Shown here piece after piece: positions 1 through 5,716 of a stretch of DNA of 26,093 nucleotides (position 1 is the stretch's first letter; each line of letters begins with the position of its first letter). Under the pieces are notes generated by a model that was not told where the DNA came from, ran no database searches, and was given only the letters and a program-made list of their open reading frames with translations. The translations under genes and the position numbers were made by a program. The DNA is from a virus: positions 1-26,093 of the IMG/VR virus record IMGVR_UViG_3300042319_000601; one strand, given 5' to 3'.

Positions 1-15
1 CCCCTTGCCCGGTCT

Positions 16-352
16 ATCGGTGCCCCCATCGGTGCCCCTTAGGTGCCGCCCCCATCGGTGCCCCCCTCCCATCCCCTGCCCGGTGCCCCATCGGTGCCCC
101 CATCGGTGCCCTAGCGGTGCCCCCCCTTGGGTCGCGGCTTAACAGATCACCCATCGCAAGGGAAACAAGGTCAATGTTTCTGACCTATCGAAAAACCATG
201 CCCGGTGCCCCCCTTTCGGTGCCCCATCGGTGCCCCCTAGGCCTGCAATCGGATTAGATATGCCATTGCCACCCCTTGTTTCCTTGGGGTTTTCCGCAGG
301 TAGTGACGCGAAACGGTGACGCGGTGCCCCATAAGGTGCCCCATCGGTGCCC
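16..352. repeat. Clustered short direct repeats, core GGTGCCCC
   Basis: About fourteen copies of GGTGCC, mostly in the form ATCGGTGCCCC, fall in three clusters at 16-123, 203-237 and 321-352. Copies begin at about 19, 31, 42, 57, 82, 93, 105, 116, then 204, 218, 229, then 323, 335, 346. Most neighbours are 11-12 bases apart, close to one DNA turn. All copies point the same way; on the coding strand they read GGGGCACCGAT. T7 carries arrays of a 7-base repeat beside its terminal repeats, and this array occupies the comparable place. Binding by terminase or another end-processing factor is inference. Confidence 0.85.
161..283. repeat. Inverted repeat GGAAACAAGG / CCTTGTTTCC
   Basis: GGAAACAAGG at 161-170 is matched by its exact reverse complement CCTTGTTTCC at 274-283. 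The arms lie about 100 bases apart and enclose the middle cluster of GGTGCC repeats. The arms are short and could be chance, but they frame part of the presumed packaging end. Confidence 0.4.
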
Positions 353-691
353 GTTGCGGTGCTTTGGAGGGGGGCACGGGGGGACTGCGCGGGCCGCAGA
401 TACTATCTCTGGGTCTCACAAATGTGCGGTGAAATATTCCGTGACCCCTGAGTGGGTTGACCCTCGGGGACGAGTGGGCGTCAGCCCGCGAGGAGCCGAG
501 GGTGCCCCTGCGGTTGGGGGAGACCCACAACTGGTCGAACAGTCTGAGGCTAGACGGTGTGGGTGCAGCAGGAAGATGGGGTCTTGGGCGGCGTGACCGC
601 CGTCGTCTCCCACCCTCACTGCCACTTCTACTCCATTCTGAGGCTATACCCTCAGGGTCACCTTTAAGGGGAACCTTACATATCACTCTCT

Positions 692-709
692 CTATGGTGT
701 GGGTTAATT
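692..709 (-). promoter_or_regulatory. Phage RNA polymerase promoter, phiOR-like
   Basis: The minus strand reads AATTAACCCACACCATAG followed by AGAGAG. The same 18 bases recur exactly at 20212-20195. The T3 promoter core AATTAACCCTCACTAAAG matches at 15 of 18 positions, so initiation is expected at the last G (692). The site lies past the last gene and fires into the repeat region and genome end, which is where T7 has phiOR. T7 phiOR is linked to replication and concatemer processing rather than to expressing a gene, so a similar role is plausible here. Confidence 0.85.
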
Positions 710-726
710 GTAACCCATTGATTTCC

Positions 727-996
727 CTACACCTGCCCCGAAGGGGAGGAGAGGGTCTCGACTGCGGCCCCAGCCGCCTTCCTGAACACCTGATAGTCCC
801 CGATATGCAGCCCCTCAGGGGTGAACACTTGGGGCACAGTGTCGAACCCGGCGTCCCTCAGGGCAGCCCTCTGGGCACCGTCTCGGTGAATGGAGTGGAA
901 CGTGAAAGAGAACCCGAGGAGGGTCAGGAGGGTCTTGAGGTTTGTGCAGGCAGGACAGCCATCGGCGTAGCCCCAGACGTGTAGGTGGGTGGTCAT
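727..996 (-). CDS. Glutaredoxin/thioredoxin-fold protein
   Basis: This is an 89-residue redox protein of glutaredoxin size. It has a CPAC active-site pair at residues 14-17 after a beta strand, the TVPQVF strand with the cis-proline at about 53-58, and the GDY turn near 66-68. The start at 996 is chosen because AAGGAACCCACC lies directly before that ATG; a longer frame from 1032 runs through a terminator hairpin. Such proteins reduce disulfides, for example in ribonucleotide reductase. It is the last gene before the genome end, with a terminator upstream and a phage promoter downstream, so it looks like an accessory addition. A link to the DNA polymerase processivity site is speculative. Confidence 0.85.
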   Translation of the reverse strand: MTTHLHVWGYADGCPACTNLKTLLTLLGFSFTFHSIHRDGAQRAALRDAGFDTVPQVFTPEGLHIGDYQVFRKAAGAAVETLSSPSGQV

Positions 997-1010
997 GGTG
1001 GGTTCCTTGG

Positions 1011-1050
1011 AAAAAAGCCCCACACGGGCCATAGGAGGGCCGTGCAGGGC
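1011..1050 (-). terminator. Intrinsic terminator after the large terminase gene
   Basis: On the minus strand GCCCTGCACGGCC (1050-1038) pairs with GGCCCGTGTGGGGC (1030-1017) around a 7-base loop. The stem has about 13 pairs with two G-T wobbles and one bulged C. Six T residues (1016-1011) follow at once. It lies between the terminase stop (1076) and the glutaredoxin start (996), so the glutaredoxin gene needs read-through or an unseen promoter. Confidence 0.8.
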
Positions 1051-1075
1051 GTGTTAGGTGTTGGGGGTGGTGGGA

Positions 1076-2797
1076 CTACCAGCGACCCTGAGAGGACCGT
1101 GGGCGCGTGAATTTGCCCCGTCCTGCGGCACCTCCTTTGACCTCCTTGATGAAGGCCTTGTAGGTGTCGTCGCGGAGCTTCTCTTGGTGCCGCTCGAAGG
1201 CGTTTGCCGTGTCCTGCGCCATCTGCTCTGCCCAATACGCCACAGCCATTGAGAGGGCGTCCAGACGGTCGTCATGGGGGAGGCAGCCCCTATCCCGCGT
1301 GAGGCGGGTAAGCTGCCAGAACAGGCTGTATGAGGCCTCGGCGGCGGTCTCGTAGTCCCGGTTGATCACCGTCTGGCACATGACCAATCGGTGCTGCTGC
1401 ATGACAGGCTCCAGAGTGTCCGCGATGCGGGCCTCCTTCTGCTTCGAGTGGTTCACCTCTTCGACCTGACAGCGATACTGGCCGCGCTTGAGGGCCGACT
1501 GCAGGAGCTTGGCGAACATGCCGCCGCCGAAGTTGCCTTCCACGAGGATGACGTTGACCTTCTGCGCCTTGGCGATGTTGACCAGCTTATCCAAGGTGGC
1601 GTCCTCATAGCCACCGTCGAGGCCCCCGGCTGCGGTGCAGAAGATCGTCCCCGCGAGGTGCTTGACCACGGCGTAGGCAGTCTCGTCCTTGCCCCGGCCC
1701 GAGGGGTCGATGGCCATCACGCTGCCGCTGTAGGGCTGGAACTCCTTGGAGATGAACATCGGGCGGAAGAACTTGTCGCCGGGGAGGCCGCAGATGTGGA
1801 CCCCTTCGACCGAATACTCCTGAGACCCGGCCCACGCCAACTGCATCGGCCCCATGTGAGGGTCGAGCGGCATCGTGATCAGGTCCGACAGCTTCAAGGG
1901 GAACCTGTTGGCATCGTTCAGGGCAGTGTTCAGCATGAACTGGAGGGCGAAGCCTGCCAGCCCATACGACCGGGCGCGCTCTGCAAGGTCCACATCGGTG
2001 AACCGCTTGGGGTCCGTCGAGCTTCCTGCAGGTTGCCCCTTCTCGATCAGCCGGAAGATGTAGGGGGCGAGTTGCCCTTGGTAGACCGAGGGGTCATCAG
2101 GGATACGGGCGGGCCAGATGCGGATGGTGTAGCCCCGCTCAGGGAGCTTGGCATACATCGTCATGGCAGACTGCGGGGTGCCCAGATAGGTGATGATACC
2201 GTTGGGCTTGAGGACCGCGTCGAACTCCTTGACGCTCTCGGAGAGCTTCTCACGGGCACCCTCGGTGGCAGAGTTGTTGAGGGACTCCACGTCGTCAGCC
2301 AGAATTTCATCCGCACGGGAACCCGTGATCTGGCCGAAGATGCCGACGGACTTCATCGACGGGTCTTTCGAGGGGCGCGAGGGGCCGACATCGAAGAACA
2401 CGTTGGAGTCCCGCTGGCCGTCACCGGGCTGCAGGTGGTGCAGGAGGGGCATCTCTGCGATCAGCCGCTTGACGAACCGGGAGAAGTCGTCGGCGGTGTT
2501 CTTGGTCGCGGAGACAACCATGATCTTCCACTCGGGATTGCAGTAGAAGCGCCAGCACACGAAGGCGGCATAGACCCACGTCTTGCCCACACCCCGGAAG
2601 GCTTGGACCATCTTCCGGCGCGGGCCGTGCTGCATGAAGTGAGCGATGTCGTATTGGACCGGGGTGGGTTCCGGCAGGCCGAGGTGCTTCCAGACGAGGA
2701 ACAGGAACGCCCTAAAGTCCTTCCGAAGTGTATCCTCGACGGTCCTTTCCTTGGCCCTCCGCTGTTGGCGGGGGAGGTGATCGCTTTCAGGTATCAT
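1076..2797 (-). CDS. terL: Terminase large subunit (T7 gp19-like)
   Basis: This is the packaging motor ATPase and nuclease that cuts the DNA concatemer and drives genome into the prohead. The 573 residues closely follow T7 gp19 (586). The Walker A motif FRGVGKT lies at about 67-73, the Walker B region SRADEILADDVE at 160-171, and the LGTPQ coupling motif at 205-209. The RNase H-like nuclease residues are D364 in AIDPSGRGKDET, E420 in VEGNFGGGMF and the aspartates of HDDRLDAL (508-515). The start at 2797 is preferred because GCGGAA precedes it and it overlaps the end of the HNH gene by 11 bases. A frame from 2848 would add 17 residues of no known match. Confidence 0.97.
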   Translation of the reverse strand: MIPESDHLPRQQRRAKERTVEDTLRKDFRAFLFLVWKHLGLPEPTPVQYDIAHFMQHGPRRKMVQAFRGVGKTWVYAAFVCWRFYCNPEWKIMVVSATKNTADDFSRFVKRLIAEMPLLHHLQPGDGQRDSNVFFDVGPSRPSKDPSMKSVGIFGQITGSRADEILADDVESLNNSATEGAREKLSESVKEFDAVLKPNGIITYLGTPQSAMTMYAKLPERGYTIRIWPARIPDDPSVYQGQLAPYIFRLIEKGQPAGSSTDPKRFTDVDLAERARSYGLAGFALQFMLNTALNDANRFPLKLSDLITMPLDPHMGPMQLAWAGSQEYSVEGVHICGLPGDKFFRPMFISKEFQPYSGSVMAIDPSGRGKDETAYAVVKHLAGTIFCTAAGGLDGGYEDATLDKLVNIAKAQKVNVILVEGNFGGGMFAKLLQSALKRGQYRCQVEEVNHSKQKEARIADTLEPVMQQHRLVMCQTVINRDYETAAEASYSLFWQLTRLTRDRGCLPHDDRLDALSMAVAYWAEQMAQDTANAFERHQEKLRDDTYKAFIKEVKGGAAGRGKFTRPRSSQGRW

Positions 2798-3176
2798 GGG
2801 AATGTTCCGCATGTGGATGCGATAGGGCCAGCGAAAGCCGGACCACATCTGCGTGGGTGTTGTTGTTCTTTGCGAGGTTGTAGATACTGACCACGACTTG
2901 TGTGTTCTCTGGTGTGTATCCCTTCCCCGGCTCGATCTGATCTAAGGAGGGGACGAAGGGGCGTGTGCGCCCGGAACCTCGCTGAAAGTCGAAGGGAAGG
3001 CCTGAGACCTGACAGACACCCGCCTCGACGATCTGGTCTACCCAATCTTGGGTGATTGAGAAGGGGAGACCTGCGGATGCTGATCGCTGACGGGCATTAT
3101 TCCAAAGTCGGTAAGTGAAACGGGAGGGGCGCTCATGGGGCGGGATGCCGTATTCGGCGCTTCTCGGTGTTGGCAT
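2787..3176 (-). CDS. HNH homing-type endonuclease, copy 1
   Basis: The 129-residue protein carries a compact HNH-like core: CQVSGLPFD at about 55-63, then SLDQIEPGKGYTPENTQVV at 77-95, ending IYNLAKNNN. This SLD-GY-N layout is typical of small phage HNH nucleases. An AGGA ribosome binding site precedes the start, and the gene ends inside the beginning of terL. It sits between small and large terminase, where T7 encodes its spanins (18.5/18.7), and directly after a terminator. A second protein with the same core follows the DNA polymerase gene (22450-21995). Free-standing homing endonucleases often settle next to conserved phage genes. Target and activity are unknown. Confidence 0.85.
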   Translation of the reverse strand: MPTPRSAEYGIPPHERPSRFTYRLWNNARQRSASAGLPFSITQDWVDQIVEAGVCQVSGLPFDFQRGSGRTRPFVPSLDQIEPGKGYTPENTQVVVSIYNLAKNNNTHADVVRLSLALSHPHAEHSHDT

Positions 3177-3191
3177 GGGGTGTCCTGAATG

Positions 3192-3217
3192 AAAAAACCC
3201 CCGCCGAAGCGAGGGTT
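3192..3217 (-). terminator. Intrinsic terminator after the small terminase gene
   Basis: On the minus strand AACCCTCGC pairs with GCGGGGGTT around a TTCG tetraloop, giving nine pairs with one wobble and a C(UUCG)G closing. The T-run is at 3197-3192. It starts 25 bases past the small terminase stop and ends just before the HNH ribosome binding site. HNH and terL are therefore downstream of a strong-looking stop signal. Confidence 0.88.
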
Positions 3218-3241
3218 ATGGGGTAGTCTTGAGAGATCAGA

Positions 3242-3529
3242 TCAGTTGTAGGTGGGCCGATCTTCGTGTTCTTCCTCGTCAAAGACGGGGAGATCGGATA
3301 CGGCACCTGCCGCGTTCTTGAGGCGGTCACTGTCGGGTTCTGCCGTCACACCGTTGTCCTTGAGGAACTTGATGGCGGCGGCGATGTAGGCGGCGGGGGC
3401 AGGCATACGGACGGCATTGCCTTCCTTATCAATGGCTTCCACCCCGTTCCTGATGATGTCCGCGAGGGTCTCGGCGGTGATCAGGTGGAGTTGGTCCATC
3501 AGGTCGTCTTTAGCGCGCGACATGGTCAC
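3242..3529 (-). CDS. terS: Terminase small subunit (T7 gp18-like)
   Basis: This 95-residue protein has the size and position of T7 gp18, the DNA-recognition partner of the large terminase. The segment MPAPAAYIAAAIKFLKDNGV at about 42-61 is a common signature of small terminases in T7-like phages, and the C-terminus is acidic (FDEEEHED). The GTG at 3529 overlaps the stop of the preceding gene as GTGA, which suggests coupled translation. An ATG two codons later (3523) is an equally possible start. Confidence 0.88.
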   Translation of the reverse strand: MTMSRAKDDLMDQLHLITAETLADIIRNGVEAIDKEGNAVRMPAPAAYIAAAIKFLKDNGVTAEPDSDRLKNAAGAVSDLPVFDEEEHEDRPTYN

Positions 3530-3807
3530 ATAACTCCCATGAGCTTGAGGATGGTGGGGAACGTCGCCTGACCGAAGAACCCGGCTGCCAGACCCACGCC
3601 GATGGCGATGGCCCCGATGCGGAGCTTGAGGTCTTCGAGGGTCTTGAGGCGCTGTTCGATGTTGGAGAAGCGGGCGTCTGAGGCGTCCTCGACCGCGTTG
3701 ATGCGGGCGTCGTAGGCCGTCAGGGTCTTGAGGATGTTCTTCACGTCCCCCTTCACCTCACCGAGGATGAGTAGGACGGAAGCCTCTTGTGGGCTGGGGT
3801 GTGTCAT
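3526..3807 (-). CDS. Coiled-coil plus single-membrane-helix protein, possible holin or lysis protein
   Basis: The 93-residue protein has a charged helical N-terminal half likely to form a coiled coil (about 18-60, including NIEQRLKTLEDLKLR). A hydrophobic helix rich in Gly and Ala follows at about 63-88. It occupies the T7 gene 17.5 (holin) position between tail fibre and small terminase. The layout resembles XhlA-type membrane-associated lysis proteins. AGGAAACCCCA precedes the ATG, and the gene ends overlapping terS. A better holin match is encoded at 17079-16876, so this one may be a holin, an antiholin or another membrane partner. Confidence 0.7.
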   Translation of the reverse strand: MTHPSPQEASVLLILGEVKGDVKNILKTLTAYDARINAVEDASDARFSNIEQRLKTLEDLKLRIGAIAIGVGLAAGFFGQATFPTILKLMGVM

Positions 3808-3824
3808 TGGGGTTTCCTGAGGGT

Positions 3825-3850
3825 GCCCCTCCGGGGTTAACCGAAGGGGC
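3825..3850 (-). other. GC-rich hairpin without U-tract
   Basis: GCCCCTTCGG and CCGGAGGGGC on the minus strand form a 10-pair stem around a 6-base loop, in the 56-base gap between two genes. No T-run follows, so it is not a classical terminator. It may be an RNA processing or mRNA-protecting structure. Confidence 0.6.
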
Positions 3851-3863
3851 CTCTGTTGTGGGG

Positions 3864-4373
3864 TCAGATCGCGGCGTAGACCCGGAAGAACTCGTCAAGG
3901 TCAGCCTCGGTCGCCTTCCGCATGGATGCCATGAGGAGCAGCAACTGGTTGGACCTGTGGATTTCCGAGGGGCGAAGCGCGCGGGCGCGGGCACGAAGGC
4001 GGGGCATGGAGCCATCCGGGGCGGTGGCCGGGAGGGTGTTGATCGCGGCCTCCACGGCAGCCGGAAGGGAGTTGGCGGAAAGCCATCCCTCTGCCTCGGC
4101 GGGGGTAATCCACTTCTGTTCCACCAATCCCACCACGAGTTGTGAGAAGGAGATGACCTCAGGCACAGGGTTACTCTCTTGAGGTGCGACAACGATAGGT
4201 CCCGTCGCGCTCCACAGCCAATCGGACGCGGGCGGCAGATCGTCGCTGTCGATGATGCGGTGCGGGGTGTCGGCAGGAACCACGGCGGCGGCTACTTCGG
4301 CAATGTCGGCATCAGGCGCGGGGGACACGATGACGATTTTGCCGAGGGGGTTGGGGTAGATGATGATTTGCAT
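3864..4373 (-). CDS. Tail-fibre-linked protein of unknown function
   Basis: This 169-residue protein begins MQIIIYPNPLGKIVIVSPAP and has the segment DTPHRIIDSDDLPPASDW at about 50-67. That pattern recurs in small proteins encoded next to phage tail fibre genes, some annotated as tail assembly chaperones. The C-terminal third is helical and charged (SMRKATEADLDEFFRVYAAI). The start at 4373 follows GAGGACACACCC, ten bases after the tail fibre stop; a longer frame into the fibre gene is rejected. A role in fibre assembly is inferred from position only. Confidence 0.75.
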   Translation of the reverse strand: MQIIIYPNPLGKIVIVSPAPDADIAEVAAAVVPADTPHRIIDSDDLPPASDWLWSATGPIVVAPQESNPVPEVISFSQLVVGLVEQKWITPAEAEGWLSANSLPAAVEAAINTLPATAPDGSMPRLRARARALRPSEIHRSNQLLLLMASMRKATEADLDEFFRVYAAI

Positions 4374-4383
4374 GGGTGTGTCC

Positions 4384-5652
4384 TCAGCGGAAAATGGCGA
4401 CGTTGACGAATTGCGCGTCCTGACCAACTCCGGTCGCACTGTCCCCGGTTCTGATGCGAACAGACCCAGCAAGGGGAGCATATCCGTTGCCCGCTGTCAG
4501 GATGCCCGCCGTTGCCGCGCCCGGCCCATAATTCGCAAAGCCCGCCACCGCATAATTCGCATCCGGCATCGCAGTGGAGAAATTCACAGTATAATCCCCC
4601 ACGCCATTCCGCACGACCGACGACACGTTGCCCGATGCGCGGATGGAGCCGTTGGTGCCGTTGAAGTTCACCCATGCGCGGCAGTCGAATTTGGGGAGCA
4701 GGGTGGCAGGCGCACCCTGATGGGCGGTAAACTGCGCCCCGTCGCTGTTCACCTGATAGGCCGCGAACCTGCGATCCCCATCAGAGCCGCCAGTGCGGTT
4801 CGCCAGAAGCCTGACAGCTGTTCCCCAAAAACCCGTGTCCTGCACATGCAGACCGCCGACAATCGCGCCGCGAATGTTAGCATCGAATGCGACAGCAGCT
4901 TGGCCACTGCCGTCATTCCGCAACTGCAAGCCGCCCGCAAACCCGCCGTCTTGAGTGGCTTGGGTGGACAGGAATGTAGGGTTTGTGGATTGCGCCCCGA
5001 TTGCCAACCGCGCCGCCGCCGCATCAGCAGCCGTGAACACCGCCGCGCCGACTGTGGTAGCGCCTAGCGCAGTCCGAAACGCGGGCTTATTGGGGATGTC
5101 CGCGCCGTTCTGTGCTTTCTCAAGCCGACCAGAGACCGCCGTAGAAGCTGCGTTTCCGGCATCATTCGCAAAGGCTTGAGCTTGGTTTCTGGCTGTAATC
5201 GTTTGTGCTAGAATGGAAGTTCCGCTCGTTTCGGCCCACTCCTTGGTGACAGCGTCGCGGGAGTTGGTGGGGTTACCCAGATCAGCCAAGCGGCGGAAGC
5301 CTGCGGAGTATGCCCCGTTCTGGTCGATCAGGAGCGAACCGCTGGCGGCGTCGAGAGCCTCTGCGGCGATGTGGATGGCCTGCAGTTGGGCCACGTTCAG
5401 GTCACCTGCGAGAAGCACAGAGCCGTCCACGAAGGTCACCAGACGGGCACGGTCGGTGTCCCGACGGATGATGATCACTTTGTCCACGGCGGGGGCCGGG
5501 ATGATCTTGATGGTTTGGGGGGTGTGGAAGGTGAACGGCACTTCGGCCCCATCGACCAGCACCTTGACGAACTCCTTGCGGAGATAGTCGAAGCTGAACG
5601 TGAAGTCGGTCTGTGCGCCGTTACCAACGTAGGTGGCGATGGTGGTGGACAT
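4384..5652 (-). CDS. Tail fibre protein (T7 gp17-like N-terminus)
   Basis: This 422-residue protein is the likely receptor-binding fibre. Residues 1 to about 120 match the T7 gp17 N-terminal virion-attachment domain: DFTFSFDYLRKEFVKVLVDG, RRDTDRARLVTFVDGSVL, DLNVAQLQAIHIAAEALD. A helical stretch (about 140-200) follows, then a beta-rich distal part with FNGTNGSIRASGNVSSVVR and DYTVNFSTAMPDANYAV, common at fibre tips. It is shorter than T7 gp17 (553). GAAGGAGAACTC precedes the ATG, below a dedicated promoter at 5716-5700. The codons change sharply near residue 140, from GAC/TTC/ACC-type to AAT/TAT/TTT/GCG-type, which suggests a swapped receptor-binding module. Confidence 0.93.
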   Translation of the reverse strand: MSTTIATYVGNGAQTDFTFSFDYLRKEFVKVLVDGAEVPFTFHTPQTIKIIPAPAVDKVIIIRRDTDRARLVTFVDGSVLLAGDLNVAQLQAIHIAAEALDAASGSLLIDQNGAYSAGFRRLADLGNPTNSRDAVTKEWAETSGTSILAQTITARNQAQAFANDAGNAASTAVSGRLEKAQNGADIPNKPAFRTALGATTVGAAVFTAADAAAARLAIGAQSTNPTFLSTQATQDGGFAGGLQLRNDGSGQAAVAFDANIRGAIVGGLHVQDTGFWGTAVRLLANRTGGSDGDRRFAAYQVNSDGAQFTAHQGAPATLLPKFDCRAWVNFNGTNGSIRASGNVSSVVRNGVGDYTVNFSTAMPDANYAVAGFANYGPGAATAGILTAGNGYAPLAGSVRIRTGDSATGVGQDAQFVNVAIFR

Positions 5653-5664
5653 GAGTTCTCCTTC

Positions 5665-5688
5665 GACGGCCCCCGAGAGGGGACCGCC
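5665..5688 (-). other. GC-rich hairpin in the tail fibre leader
   Basis: GGCGGTCCCC pairs with GGGGGCCGTC around TCTC on the minus strand, about 10 pairs with two wobbles. It lies between the promoter at 5716-5700 and the fibre ribosome binding site and has no T-run. It would form near the 5' end of the fibre transcript, as a stabiliser or processing site. Confidence 0.6.
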
Positions 5689-5699
5689 GTTGTTGGGTT

Positions 5700-5716
5700 C
5701 TAGGGTGTGGGTTATT
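5700..5716 (-). promoter_or_regulatory. Phage RNA polymerase promoter, phi17-like
   Basis: The minus strand reads AATAACCCACACCCTAG, a variant of the AATTAACCCACACCATAG core found exactly at two other sites. One T is missing in the upstream part and one A is replaced by C near the start point. It overlaps the stop codon of the gp16-type gene and lies about 50 bases upstream of the tail fibre ATG, matching the location of T7 phi17. Its departures from the core suggest a weaker promoter. Confidence 0.72.

Larger units (their letters stand above)
1..691. other. Non-coding right-end region of the phage genome
   Basis: I see no credible gene in this stretch. Open frames on both strands are low-complexity and show no family resemblance. 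It holds a dense GGTGCC(CC) repeat array (about 19-352), a 10-base inverted repeat, several short GC hairpins such as GGCGG-CGTGA-CCGCC near 589-603, and at its upstream border a phage promoter reading into it. In T7-like genomes the sequence beyond the large terminase gene is the packaging end with the direct terminal repeat. I infer the same role here. The terminal repeat boundary cannot be fixed without the other genome end. Confidence 0.7.

Noticed and set aside
16-352. Repeat array as a CRISPR
   Set aside because: The units are only 8-11 bases with gaps of a few bases and no spacer-sized unique segments; no cas gene is present.
543-565. Possible degenerate promoter (CACCCACACCGTCTAG on the minus strand) preceded by a 10-base repeat of TCTGAGGCTA at 637-646
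   Set aside because: It shares CACCCACACC with the promoter core but has two extra bases before the start point and lacks AATTAA. It may be a decayed copy, but I would not call it active.
237-686. 149-residue minus-strand frame between the phiOR-like promoter and the repeats
   Set aside because: It is rich in Arg, Pro and Ser with no domain pattern, runs through the repeat array and has no clear ribosome binding site at its start. Long frames are common by chance in GC-rich DNA.
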